5,041 nt of DNA, from the NCBI GenBank assembly GCA_023432725.1, contig JAEYUH010000199.1, forward strand, positions 1 through 5,041, written 5' to 3'. Below, piece after piece: positions 1 through 5,041 of the stretch. Source of the DNA: Actinomycetes bacterium. GTDB taxonomy: Bacteria; Actinomycetota; Actinomycetes; Propionibacteriales; Propionibacteriaceae. Made by a program: the position numbers and the translations under genes. Each line of letters starts with the position of its first letter. Positions within the stretch are counted from its first letter, which is position 1. A model generated the notes under the pieces. The model saw only the letters and a program-made list of their open reading frames with translations. It ran no database searches and was not told the origin of the DNA.

Positions 1-575
1 TCATCGAGGCCTGGCTGGACGGCGAGGAGGCCCCGCCCGGGCTGGCCGTCGACACCGACCTGCGCTGGCAGATCGTCACCCAACTCGCCCGACGCGGCGC
101 TATCGGTGAGGCGGAGATCGCCGCCGAGGCCGCGCGGGACGCCACCGCCGCCGGGGCCGAGCGGGCCGCCGGCGCGCGCTCCGCGCTGCCCACGGCCGAG
201 GCGAAGCAGTGGGCCTGGGAACAGGCCACCGCCAACCCCCGGGTGCCGAACGAGACCCACTACCAGGTGTGCAGCCAGTTCTGGCAGTTCGGCCAGGACG
301 AGGTGCTCGCGCCGTATGTGCAGTCCTACCTCGACGTCGCCGCCGCGATCTCGGCGGGCCGCGACGGCTGGGACGAGCGCAGCTCGGCGATCCGGCAGCA
401 CGTCCTCGGGCTGTTGTTCCCGCGGCCGCTGGCCGACCGGGCGACCCTCGACCGGTTGCAGGACTGGATCAGGGCCACGACTCCCACCGACCCGGTGCTG
501 CGCCAGATCAGCGAGCGGCAGGACGACGCGGAGCGGGCGCTGCGCTGCCAGCTGGCGAGCCCGCCCGCGGGGTAG
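1..575 (+). CDS. pepN: Aminopeptidase N, C-terminal part (5'-truncated by window)
   Basis: The open frame enters from the left edge (first full codon at position 3) and ends at TAG 573-575, giving 190 residues. These match the helical C-terminal (ERAP1_C-like) domain of actinobacterial PepN, an M1-family zinc aminopeptidase that removes N-terminal residues from peptides in the cytoplasm. Supporting stretches are LRWQIVTQLARRG near residue 20, the alanine-rich helices after it, PTAEAKQWAWEQA near 63, LAPYVQSYLDVAA and a late GLLFPR segment. This domain is built of repeated helix pairs that cap the active site. The zinc site (HEXXH) and the GAMEN substrate motif lie upstream, outside the window, so activity cannot be judged. 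The end looks natural. The next gene is convergent, with only 12 nt between the stop codons. The call is a family judgement from recognised sequence, not a database search. Confidence 0.88.
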   Translation, partial: IEAWLDGEEAPPGLAVDTDLRWQIVTQLARRGAIGEAEIAAEAARDATAAGAERAAGARSALPTAEAKQWAWEQATANPRVPNETHYQVCSQFWQFGQDEVLAPYVQSYLDVAAAISAGRDGWDERSSAIRQHVLGLLFPRPLADRATLDRLQDWIRATTPTDPVLRQISERQDDAERALRCQLASPPAG

Positions 576-587
576 GCGTCGGTCGGG

Positions 588-743
588 TCAGGAGTCGTCG
601 CGCTGGCGCCAGCCGGGGGCGAGGATCAGGACGGCGAACACCGCCGCGATCCCGAACGGCACCAGCACGGTGAGGAACAGCATCTCGAGCACGCTGGGGT
701 CGTAGACGTCCGGCCAGCCGGGCAGGGTCCGCGAATCGAACAT
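588..743 (-). CDS. Small single-pass membrane protein, unknown function
   Basis: This is a 51-residue protein starting at ATG 743-741 and ending at TGA 590-588. Residues 1-20 are polar, including DSRTLPGWPDVYDPS. Residues about 21-42 form one hydrophobic segment (MLFLTVLVPFGIAAVFAVLI and onward). A short charged tail, PGWRQRDDS, follows. It is probably a one-helix inner-membrane protein; the basic WRQR after the helix argues for a cytoplasmic C-terminus. Small proteins with one helix ending in a LAPGW-like motif are common in actinobacteria, but I know of no assigned role. An in-frame GTG at 776 would add 11 residues. I prefer 743 because the longer start lacks a Shine-Dalgarno and because a TANNNT -10 box lies 7 nt upstream of the ATG, as in leaderless genes. 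It runs divergently from pyrR and convergently with pepN. Confidence 0.68.
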   Translation of the reverse strand: MFDSRTLPGWPDVYDPSVLEMLFLTVLVPFGIAAVFAVLILAPGWRQRDDS

Positions 744-750
744 GCGGCAC

Positions 751-756
751 AGGCTA
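751..756 (-). promoter_or_regulatory. Possible -10 box for a leaderless transcript of the small membrane gene
   Basis: On the minus strand the sequence reads TAGCCT, then 7 nt, then the ATG at 743. TAGCCT fits the actinobacterial TANNNT -10 pattern. The distance would put transcription start at or next to the A of the start codon, the usual arrangement for leaderless genes. No purine-rich Shine-Dalgarno precedes the ATG, which agrees. I see no convincing -35 hexamer. Confidence 0.42.
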
Positions 757-806
757 GCCGAGGCATGGGCTGCCACCGGCCAGCGGGGACGGGGAGAAAC
801 TACTCA

Positions 807-839
807 GCCCGCCCGGCCGCCCGGCTCCGCTGGGCGGGC
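807..839. repeat. Strong GC inverted repeat between divergent genes
   Basis: GCCCGCCC (807-814) and GGGCGGGC (832-839) are perfect 8-bp arms. They extend inward by a G-U pair and two G-C pairs (815-817 with 829-831), leaving an 11-nt loop. The repeat lies between the start of the small minus-strand gene and the inferred pyrR promoter. There is no T-run on the plus side, so it is not a classical terminator in that direction. It may insulate pyrR from read-through out of pepN, or be a protein-binding site. In DNA of this GC content some GC-only palindromes arise by chance. Confidence 0.5.
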
Positions 840-866
840 ACCGTCGCCGCACCCCCACCGCTTCGC

Positions 867-872
867 TACTGT
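867..872 (+). promoter_or_regulatory. Possible -10 box of the pyrRBC operon
   Basis: TACTGT matches TANNNT and is the best plus-strand -10 candidate in the 188-bp region upstream of pyrR. No good TTGACA-like -35 is visible at the usual spacing, which is common in actinobacterial promoters. Initiation about 7 nt downstream (near 879) would give a leader of roughly 53 nt containing the GAGG at 881-884 and the structured segment at 900-925. Confidence 0.36.
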
Positions 873-880
873 GGCCTTTC

Positions 881-925
881 GAGGCAGGGGCCGCCCCGCG
901 ACCCCCTCCGAGAGCCAGAGGAGTC
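881..925 (+). promoter_or_regulatory. pyrR leader: sequestrable ribosome-binding site, candidate PyrR target
   Basis: The pyrR Shine-Dalgarno AGAGGAG (917-923) lies 8 nt before the GTG. Its GAGG (918-921) can pair with CCTC (905-908). Below an internal loop, GAC (900-902) can pair with GTC (923-925), giving a bulged stem-loop that hides the ribosome-binding site. In an alternative register CTCC (906-909) pairs with GGAG (920-923). CCGAGA at 908-913 fits the CNGNGA terminal-loop pattern of Bacillus PyrR-binding loops, although the flanking stem is not conserved. The same CCTC could instead pair with an upstream GAGG (881-884), supported by GGG (888-890) with CCC (902-904), which would free the ribosome-binding site. 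This layout fits PyrR-dependent translational repression as reported in Mycobacterium smegmatis. The pairing is seen in the sequence; the function is inferred. Confidence 0.5.
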
Positions 926-931
926 CACCGC

Positions 932-1492
932 GTGAGCGTGCCGGCTGACCGCCCCGAACCCGCCCGGGTGATCATCGATTCCGACGAACTCGCCAGGTCG
1001 CTGACCCGGATGGCTCACCAGATCCTCGAGGCCAACCGGGGTTCGGAGAACCTGCTGTTGCTGGGCATCCCGACCCGCGGCGTGCCGCTGGCGGACCGGC
1101 TGGCGGACCGGATCGCGCAGATCGAGGGCAGCCCCGTCCCCGTCGGCGCGCTGGACATCACCATGTACCGCGACGACCTGCGGGCCCACCCCACCCGGCC
1201 GGTGGGCCACACCCGGCTGCCGTCCGACATCGACGATGCCGTGGTGGTCCTGGTCGACGACGTCCTGTTCTCCGGACGCACCGTCGCCGCCGCCTTCGAC
1301 GCGCTCCGCGACCTCGGACGGCCGCGTGCGGTACGGCTGGCCGTCCTCGTCGACCGCGGCCACCGGGAGCTCCCGATCGCCGCCGACGCGGTCGGGCGCA
1401 CCCTCCAGACCGCGAGGGACGAGCGGGTCAGCGTCCGGCTGGTCGAGACCGACGGGCTGGACGAGGTCACCATCGGACGGGAGCCGCGATGA
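932..1492 (+). CDS. pyrR: PyrR, pyrimidine operon regulator / uracil phosphoribosyltransferase-like protein
   Basis: The protein has 186 residues, the usual PyrR size. PyrR is a cytoplasmic type I phosphoribosyltransferase-fold protein that binds pyr mRNA when UMP or UTP is high and is antagonised by PRPP. Many members also convert uracil and PRPP to UMP. Visible motifs are the GIPTRG loop at 45-50, DITMYRDD at 75-82, the PRPP-binding signature [14 protein letters not shown] at 104-117 with the paired Asp109-Asp110, DRGHRELPI at 141-149 and GRTLQT at 155-160. All key elements are present, so both regulation and catalysis look possible. The GTG at 932 is chosen because AGAGGAG sits 8 nt upstream; a second in-frame GTG at 938 would be 14 nt away. 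It is first in the operon, and its stop overlaps the pyrB start (ATGA), so PyrR probably controls its own gene together with pyrB and pyrC. Confidence 0.93.
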   Translation: MSVPADRPEPARVIIDSDELARSLTRMAHQILEANRGSENLLLLGIPTRGVPLADRLADRIAQIEGSPVPVGALDITMYRDDLRAHPTRPVGHTRLPSDIDDAVVVLVDDVLFSGRTVAAAFDALRDLGRPRAVRLAVLVDRGHRELPIAADAVGRTLQTARDERVSVRLVETDGLDEVTIGREPR

Positions 1493-2430
1493 GACACCTG
1501 CTGAGCGCCGGCGACCTCAGCCGTGCCGAGGTGCAGAGCATCCTGGACGTCGCCGAGCAGATGCACCAGGTGCAGTCCCGTCCGGTGAAGAAGCTGCCGG
1601 CGCTGCGCGGGCGCACCATCGTCAACGTCTTCTTCGAGGACTCCACCCGCACCCGCAGCTCCTTCGAGATCGCCGGGAAGTGGCTGTCGGCGGACACCAT
1701 CAACATCTCGGCGAAGGGGTCGTCCACCTCGAAGGGCGAGTCGCTGCGCGACACCATGCTCACCCTCGACGCGATGGGCGTGGACGCCTTCGTGATCCGC
1801 CACTCGTCCTCCGGCGCGGTGGCCCAGGCCGCCGGCTGGGTCAGGGCGCACGTGGTCAACGCCGGGGACGGGCAGCACGAGCACCCCACCCAGGCCCTGC
1901 TGGACGCCTATGCGATGCGGCGGCACTTCCGAAGCCTCGGCGCCGAAGGCTGGCAGGGCAAGCGGATCGCCATCGTGGGCGACCTGCTGCACTCCCGCGT
2001 GGTGCGCAGCAACGTGCTGCTGCAGCGCACGCTCGGCTCGCAGGTGGTGCTGGTAGCACCGCCGACGCTGCTGCCGGCCGGTGTGGAGAGCTGGGGCTGC
2101 GAGGTCACCTCAGACTTCGACGCGGTGGTCGCCGAGTGCGACATCGTCATGATGCTGCGGGTGCAGCGCGAGCGGATGGCCGGCGGCTTCTTCCCCACCC
2201 CGCGGGAGTACGCCGAGGGCTACGGCCTCACCCTCGAGCGGCTCGGCAGGCTGAGGGACGGCGCCGCGATCTGCCACCCCGGCCCGATGAACCGCGGCGT
2301 CGAGATCTCCTCCGAGGCGGCCGACGCGGTCAACTCCCTCGTGCTCGAGCAGGTGTCGGCAGGGGTGGCCGTCCGGATGAGTGTGCTCTACCACCTGCTC
2401 GGTGGCTCCGACGAGGGAGGACAGGCGTGA
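1489..2430 (+). CDS. pyrB: Aspartate carbamoyltransferase catalytic subunit
   Basis: The protein has 313 residues, full length for PyrB. It transfers the carbamoyl group from carbamoyl phosphate to L-aspartate, giving N-carbamoyl-L-aspartate, the committed step of pyrimidine synthesis. The carbamoyl-phosphate domain carries the STRTR signature (52-56), Ser78 and Lys82 of the SSTSKGES loop donated to the neighbouring subunit, Arg104, and HPTQ at 132-135. The aspartate domain carries Arg170 (GDLLHSR), the RVQ set at 224-226 and HPGPMNRG at 263-270. All expected active-site positions are filled. Catalytic subunits form trimers. No pyrI regulatory subunit lies nearby, in keeping with actinobacterial enzymes that work without it. 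The ATG at 1489 overlaps the pyrR TGA by 4 nt (ATGA), so translation is probably coupled. The 3' end overlaps pyrC in the same way. Confidence 0.96.
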   Translation: MRHLLSAGDLSRAEVQSILDVAEQMHQVQSRPVKKLPALRGRTIVNVFFEDSTRTRSSFEIAGKWLSADTINISAKGSSTSKGESLRDTMLTLDAMGVDAFVIRHSSSGAVAQAAGWVRAHVVNAGDGQHEHPTQALLDAYAMRRHFRSLGAEGWQGKRIAIVGDLLHSRVVRSNVLLQRTLGSQVVLVAPPTLLPAGVESWGCEVTSDFDAVVAECDIVMMLRVQRERMAGGFFPTPREYAEGYGLTLERLGRLRDGAAICHPGPMNRGVEISSEAADAVNSLVLEQVSAGVAVRMSVLYHLLGGSDEGGQA

Positions 2431-3698
2431 ACCAGCTGCTGGTCACCGGTGCAGCGACCGCCGAGGGGGTGCGCGGCGACCTGTTCATCACCCATGGCGT
2501 GTTCGCCGACCCGCGGGAGGCCGGGCCAGGGGTGGAGCGGATCGACGCCGACGGCCTGATCGCGCTGCCGGGGCTGGTCGACCTGCACACCCACCTGCGC
2601 GAGCCCGGCCGCGAGGACGCCGAGACCGTCGCCACCGGCACCCTGGCCGCCGCCCGCGGCGGGTTCACCTGCGTCCACGCGATGGCCAACACCGACCCGG
2701 TGACCGACACCGCCGAGGCCGCCGAACACGTCGCAGCACTGGGCGACCGGGAGGGCCACTGCCAGGTGGTGCCGGTGGGGGCGGTCACCAAGAACCTCGC
2801 GGGGCAGGAACTCGCCGAACTCGGCTTGATGGCCATGTCACGGGCCAGGGTGCGGGTCTTCTCCGACGACGGCCGGTGCGTCGACGATTCGCTGCTGATG
2901 CGGCGTGCCCTGACCTACGTCAAACCCTTCGACGGGGTCATCGCCCAGCACTCCCAGGACCCCCGGCTGGCCGGGCCGGGAGCCTGCTGCCACGAGTCGG
3001 AGCTCTCCGGCCGGCTCGGGCTGCCCGGCTGGCCGGCGCAGGCCGAGTCCGTGGTGATCGCCCGCGACGTCCAGCTCGCCGAACTCGCCGGGTCGCGGCT
3101 GCACGTCTGCCACGTCTCGACCGCCGAGGGGGTCGACGTGATCCGCTGGGCCAAGCGTCGCGGCATCCGGGTGACCGCCGAGGCCACCCCGCACCACCTG
3201 CTGCTCGACACCTCCTGCGTGGAGGGCTTCGACACCACCTTCAAGGTGAACCCGCCGCTGCGCACCGGGGAGCACCTCGAGGCGATCCGCGAGGCGCTGG
3301 CCGACGGAACCATCGACACGGTCGGCACCGACCACGCACCCCATGCCCGCCAGGACAAGGACCACCCGTTCGACGTCGCCCTGCCCGGGATGCTGGGGCT
3401 CGAGCAGGCGCTCGCCGTGGTCATGGAGGTGATGGTGAACACCGGCCGGATGGACTGGCCGACCCTCGTCGCCCGGATGTCGTCCACCCCCGCCGCCATC
3501 GGCCGGGTCGCAGGCCAGGGCCGTCCGGTCGCCGTCGGGGAGCCGGCGAACCTCGTCCTGGTCGACCCGGCGGCGCGGGCCGTGGTGGACCGGGACGCCT
3601 CTGCCTCCCGTTCCCGCAACAACCCGTACCACGGCCGCGACCTGCCCGACCCGGTGGTCGCCACGCTGTGGGCGGGCCGGGTCACCTACCGCCGCTGA
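2427..3698 (+). CDS. pyrC: Dihydroorotase, type I
   Basis: The protein has 423 residues from a GTG at 2427. It reversibly cyclises N-carbamoyl-L-aspartate to dihydroorotate, the third step of UMP synthesis, as a zinc amidohydrolase with a TIM barrel flanked by a small beta domain. Visible features are [10 protein letters not shown] at 52-61 (zinc ligands His54 and His56, substrate Arg58), FSDDG at 145-149 (the Asp that replaces the carboxylated lysine in type I enzymes), His175 in QHSQD, His229 in CHVST, the catalytic Asp302 in GTDHAPH, and a C-terminal [10 protein letters not shown] returning to the beta domain. The GTG start is set by GGGAGG at 2415-2420, 6 nt upstream, and by a GTGA overlap with the pyrB stop; starts further upstream in this open frame would run deep into pyrB. 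Around 180-190 the sequence (GPGACCHES) departs from the usual TEGAQMNEG-like loop and carries adjacent cysteines. The catalytic set is intact. Confidence 0.94.
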   Translation: MNQLLVTGAATAEGVRGDLFITHGVFADPREAGPGVERIDADGLIALPGLVDLHTHLREPGREDAETVATGTLAAARGGFTCVHAMANTDPVTDTAEAAEHVAALGDREGHCQVVPVGAVTKNLAGQELAELGLMAMSRARVRVFSDDGRCVDDSLLMRRALTYVKPFDGVIAQHSQDPRLAGPGACCHESELSGRLGLPGWPAQAESVVIARDVQLAELAGSRLHVCHVSTAEGVDVIRWAKRRGIRVTAEATPHHLLLDTSCVEGFDTTFKVNPPLRTGEHLEAIREALADGTIDTVGTDHAPHARQDKDHPFDVALPGMLGLEQALAVVMEVMVNTGRMDWPTLVARMSSTPAAIGRVAGQGRPVAVGEPANLVLVDPAARAVVDRDASASRSRNNPYHGRDLPDPVVATLWAGRVTYRR

Positions 3699-3712
3699 GA
3701 GAGCCGCGGTGC

Positions 3713-3736
3713 ATACCCCCGGCTTCTGTGGGGTAT
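3713..3736. repeat. Inverted repeat after pyrC, terminator or operator candidate
   Basis: ATACCCC (3713-3719) and GGGGTAT (3730-3736) are perfect 7-bp arms around a 10-nt loop, starting 15 nt after the pyrC stop. As RNA it would form a modest hairpin that could end the pyr transcript, but no U-run follows (the next bases are CGCCTTCTTG), so intrinsic termination is doubtful. The repeat contains three A/T pairs per arm in very GC-rich DNA and lies just upstream of the inferred lacI promoter, so a regulator-binding site is equally possible. Confidence 0.45.
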
Positions 3737-3740
3737 CGCC

Positions 3741-3769
3741 TTCTTGCCTGCATCGATTCACAGTAGAGT
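3741..3769 (+). promoter_or_regulatory. Possible lacI promoter
   Basis: TAGAGT (3764-3769) fits the TANNNT -10 pattern. TTCTTG (3741-3746) lies 17 nt upstream, with TTGCCT (3744-3749) as an alternative -35 at a short 14-nt spacing. Both are weak matches to TTGACA. Initiation near 3776 would leave a leader of about 24 nt with AGGGGAGGG (3783-3791) as the ribosome-binding site for the ATG at 3800. The drop in GC content here compared with the flanking genes supports a regulatory role. Confidence 0.42.
3749..3760. promoter_or_regulatory. Possible LacI-family operator (autoregulation)
   Basis: TGCATCGATTCA is an imperfect palindrome centred on CG, with 5 of 6 base pairs matching. LacI/GalR operators typically read TG..A..CG..T..CA around a central CG; this one is one base shorter in each half than the common 14-bp form. 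It sits between the candidate -35 and -10, where a bound repressor would block transcription of its own gene. The position is suggestive and the sequence match only partial. Confidence 0.32.
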
Positions 3770-3799
3770 GCCGAATTCCACCAGGGGAGGGCAGCCGGG

Positions 3800-4807
3800 A
3801 TGTCGAAGGAGCGAGCCAGCGTCAAGGACGTCGCCGAACTGGCCGGGGTGTCGGTCGGGACGGTGTCCAACGTCCTGAACCGTCCCGAATCGGTGACCGC
3901 CCGCACCCGCGAGAAGGTCGAGGCCGCGATGGCCGAGCTCCGCTTCCTGCGCAACGCCTCTGCCCGGCAGCTGCGGGCCGGCGTCTCCACCACCGTCGGC
4001 GCCGTGCTGGTCGACCTCGGCAATCCCTTCTACACCGAGATCGCCCGCGGCATCGAGGACCGGCTGGCGATGGACGGCCACACCCTGATGCTGTGCAGTT
4101 CGGACGAGGACGCCGACCGCGAGGCCTCCTTCCTGCGCCAGTTCGCCGAGCAGGGGGTGTGCGGGCTGCTGGTCACCCCGATGTCGACCACCGCCGACCG
4201 GCTGGCCGAGTTCAGCGAGCTCGGCATCCCTTCGGTGCTGATCGACTCGACCAGCCGCACCCTGCCCGCGGTGAGCGTGAACCACGTCTCCGGGGGACGC
4301 CAGGCGATCGCCCACCTGCTGGAGCAGGGCCACCGCAGGATCCTGTTCCTCACCGCCGATGAGCGGCTGCAGCAGGCCAGGCACCGGCTGCGCGGCGCGG
4401 TCGAGGCTGTCACCGCTGCCGGGCTGGTGCCCGACGAGGTGCTCCAGGTGACCAGCCTCCAGGTGCTCAACGCCACCGAGGGCGAGGCCGCGATGCTGGC
4501 CGCGCTGGAAGGCGAGGGCCCTGTCCCGACGGCCGTGTTCTGCATCAACGACCTCGTCGCGCTGGGGGTGCTCCGCGCGCTGCGGCGGCGCGGGATGTCC
4601 GTGCCGGGCGACGTCGCGATCGTCGGCTACGACGACCTGTACTGGGCGGGCGAGCTGGCCACCCCGCTGAGTTCGGTCCGCCAGCCGATGCGGCAGCTGG
4701 GCTGGGCCGCGGCCGACCTGCTGCTCTCGCGCGCGGAGGGTGCACCCAACACGCTGTTCGAGCCGGAACTGGTCATCAGGGCGTCCTCCGACGCCCCGCG
4801 TGGCTAG
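3800..4807 (+). CDS. LacI-family transcriptional repressor, ligand unknown
   Basis: The protein has 335 residues, full length for the family. The N-terminal helix-turn-helix spans residues 7-27 (VKDVAELAGVSVGTVSNVLN), followed by the hinge helix NASARQLRAG at 52-61, whose Leu58 matches the leucine that enters the minor groove. The rest is a periplasmic-binding-protein-like core: TTVGAVLVDLGNPFY at 64-78, DGHTLMLCSSDED at 92-104, GLLVTPMST at 122-130, HRLRGAVEA at 195-203 with the effector-contacting Arg196, NDLVALGVLRAL at 250-261, and VGYDD at 275-279. Such proteins usually sense sugars or nucleosides, and dimers bind palindromic operators. No transporter or sugar-catabolic gene lies beside it, so the regulon cannot be named. 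Regulation of the pyr genes is possible but unsupported. The ATG at 3800 is set by AGGGGAGGG, 8 nt upstream, and by the correct helix-turn-helix offset. Confidence 0.92.
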   Translation: MSKERASVKDVAELAGVSVGTVSNVLNRPESVTARTREKVEAAMAELRFLRNASARQLRAGVSTTVGAVLVDLGNPFYTEIARGIEDRLAMDGHTLMLCSSDEDADREASFLRQFAEQGVCGLLVTPMSTTADRLAEFSELGIPSVLIDSTSRTLPAVSVNHVSGGRQAIAHLLEQGHRRILFLTADERLQQARHRLRGAVEAVTAAGLVPDEVLQVTSLQVLNATEGEAAMLAALEGEGPVPTAVFCINDLVALGVLRALRRRGMSVPGDVAIVGYDDLYWAGELATPLSSVRQPMRQLGWAAADLLLSRAEGAPNTLFEPELVIRASSDAPRG

Positions 4808-4822
4808 GCCGCATCCGGCGGC
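4808..4822. terminator. GC hairpin filling the gap between convergent genes
   Basis: GCCGC (4808-4812), a 5-nt loop (4813-4817) and GCGGC (4818-4822) form a perfect 5-bp stem. It fills exactly the gap between the lacI stop (4805-4807) and the stop of the minus-strand thioesterase-like gene (4823-4825). Being symmetric, it could act on both transcripts. There is no U-run on either side, so it is at best a weak or factor-assisted terminator, and the stem is short. Confidence 0.4.
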
Positions 4823-5041
4823 TCAGGGCCGCGGCACCGCAGGCCACAGTTCGAGGCCGAGCCGGGCGTCCGGCGGCACCGGCACCGGGCGGCCGGCGGC
4901 GTCCCCGTGCACCAGGACGGTGACCGACCGCGCCAGCAGGCGGTCGTCCAGCGGGTCCTCCACCTGCGCGGCAAGGGTCATCGAGGTCCGTCCGACCGCG
5001 GCGTAGCCGGTGCGGATCCGGTACGGCTCCGCGCGGTGCAG
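4823..5041 (-). CDS. Acyl-CoA thioesterase-like protein, C-terminal part (5'-truncated by window)
   Basis: On the minus strand a frame enters from the right edge and runs 72 residues to TGA at 4825-4823. The sequence has the last strands of a hotdog-fold thioesterase of the 4-hydroxybenzoyl-CoA thioesterase type: EPYRIRTGYAAVGRTSMTL (a strand pair with the conserved GRTS turn), AAQVEDPLDDRLLARSVTVLV (a central strand), then GRPVPVPPDARLGLEL, the usual closing motif before the final helix. Enzymes of this type hydrolyse acyl-CoA thioesters in the cytoplasm. The catalytic Asp or Glu region lies upstream, outside the window, so the substrate cannot be predicted. It converges on lacI with a 15-nt gap and is unlikely to be part of the same transcription unit. 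Plus-strand frames over this segment are low-complexity shadows rich in Arg, Ser and Pro. Confidence 0.7.
   Translation of the reverse strand: MHRAEPYRIRTGYAAVGRTSMTLAAQVEDPLDDRLLARSVTVLVHGDAAGRPVPVPPDARLGLELWPAVPRP

Noticed and set aside
106..705. A 199-codon plus-strand frame overlapping the pepN end and the small membrane gene.
   Set aside because: It is low-complexity Arg/Ser/Pro sequence, out of frame with pepN and antisense to the small gene.
742..948. A 68-codon plus-strand frame across the pyrR leader, considered as a regulatory leader peptide.
   Set aside because: No Shine-Dalgarno precedes its ATG at 742, it starts upstream of the likely promoter, and its composition is unspecific. 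There is no run of codons suggesting attenuation.
1088..1111. Perfect 12-bp tandem duplication in pyrR encoding LADRLADR.
   Set aside because: PyrR proteins normally have a LAxRLAxRI helix at this position, so it is the family's own helical repeat in GC-rich codons, not an insertion.
1236..2426. A very long plus-strand open frame reaching 820 codons that ends with pyrC.
   Set aside because: The part before 2427 is a shadow frame across pyrR and pyrB, rich in Arg, Pro and Gly with no domain. The real pyrC start is the GTG at 2427 with its own Shine-Dalgarno.
2838..3761. A long minus-strand open frame opposite pyrC.
   Set aside because: This is an antisense shadow frame typical of GC-rich DNA. 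Its His/Gly/Val-rich composition gives no recognisable fold, and the opposite strand is clearly coding.
2381..3766. A 461-codon plus-strand open frame over pyrC.
   Set aside because: It is an Arg/Pro/Gly-rich shadow of pyrC in another frame. The pyrC frame carries all the dihydroorotase motifs.
4740..5006. An 88-codon plus-strand frame at the right edge.
   Set aside because: It overlaps the lacI end and is antisense to the thioesterase-like frame. The translation is Arg/Ser/Pro-rich without motifs.

Overview
The window is very GC-rich, with strong G/C third-position bias, GTG as well as ATG starts, and gene families and gene order typical of Actinobacteria. The genus cannot be fixed from the sequence alone; a propionibacterial or nocardioid lineage is a plausible inference. 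It reads as ordinary chromosome. No mobile element, CRISPR array, tRNA or rRNA was seen, and no gene is visibly broken. Genes fill almost everything, and the longest gene-free stretch is 188 bp.

Layout: (1) 1-575, plus strand, the C-terminal end of an aminopeptidase N (pepN). (2) 588-743, minus strand, a 51-residue single-pass membrane protein, convergent with pepN and probably leaderless. (3) 744-931, a divergent intergenic region with a strong GC inverted repeat, a possible promoter and a pyrR leader in which the ribosome-binding site can pair with an upstream C-rich segment. (4) 932-3698, a pyrimidine biosynthesis operon pyrR-pyrB-pyrC, with each junction a 4-nt stop/start overlap. (5) 3699-3799, a 101-bp spacer with an inverted repeat, a possible promoter and a possible LacI-type operator. 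(6) 3800-4807, a complete LacI-family repressor. (7) 4823-5041, minus strand, the C-terminal end of an acyl-CoA thioesterase-like protein, convergent with lacI. The 15-nt gap between these last two genes is a perfect 5-bp hairpin.

How the genes work together: PyrB makes carbamoyl-aspartate and PyrC cyclises it to dihydroorotate, steps 2 and 3 of de novo UMP synthesis. PyrR is expected to sense UMP/UTP against PRPP and repress the operon. The leader shows no clear attenuator (no terminator with a U-tract), but it does have a sequestrable Shine-Dalgarno, which fits the translational repression described for mycobacterial PyrR. In many actinobacteria carA, carB, pyrD and pyrF follow pyrC. Here a lacI gene follows instead, so the remaining pathway genes must lie elsewhere.

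No new system was identified with confidence. The observations most worth following up are the pyrR leader, the shortened pyr operon, the elements upstream of lacI and the small leaderless membrane gene.
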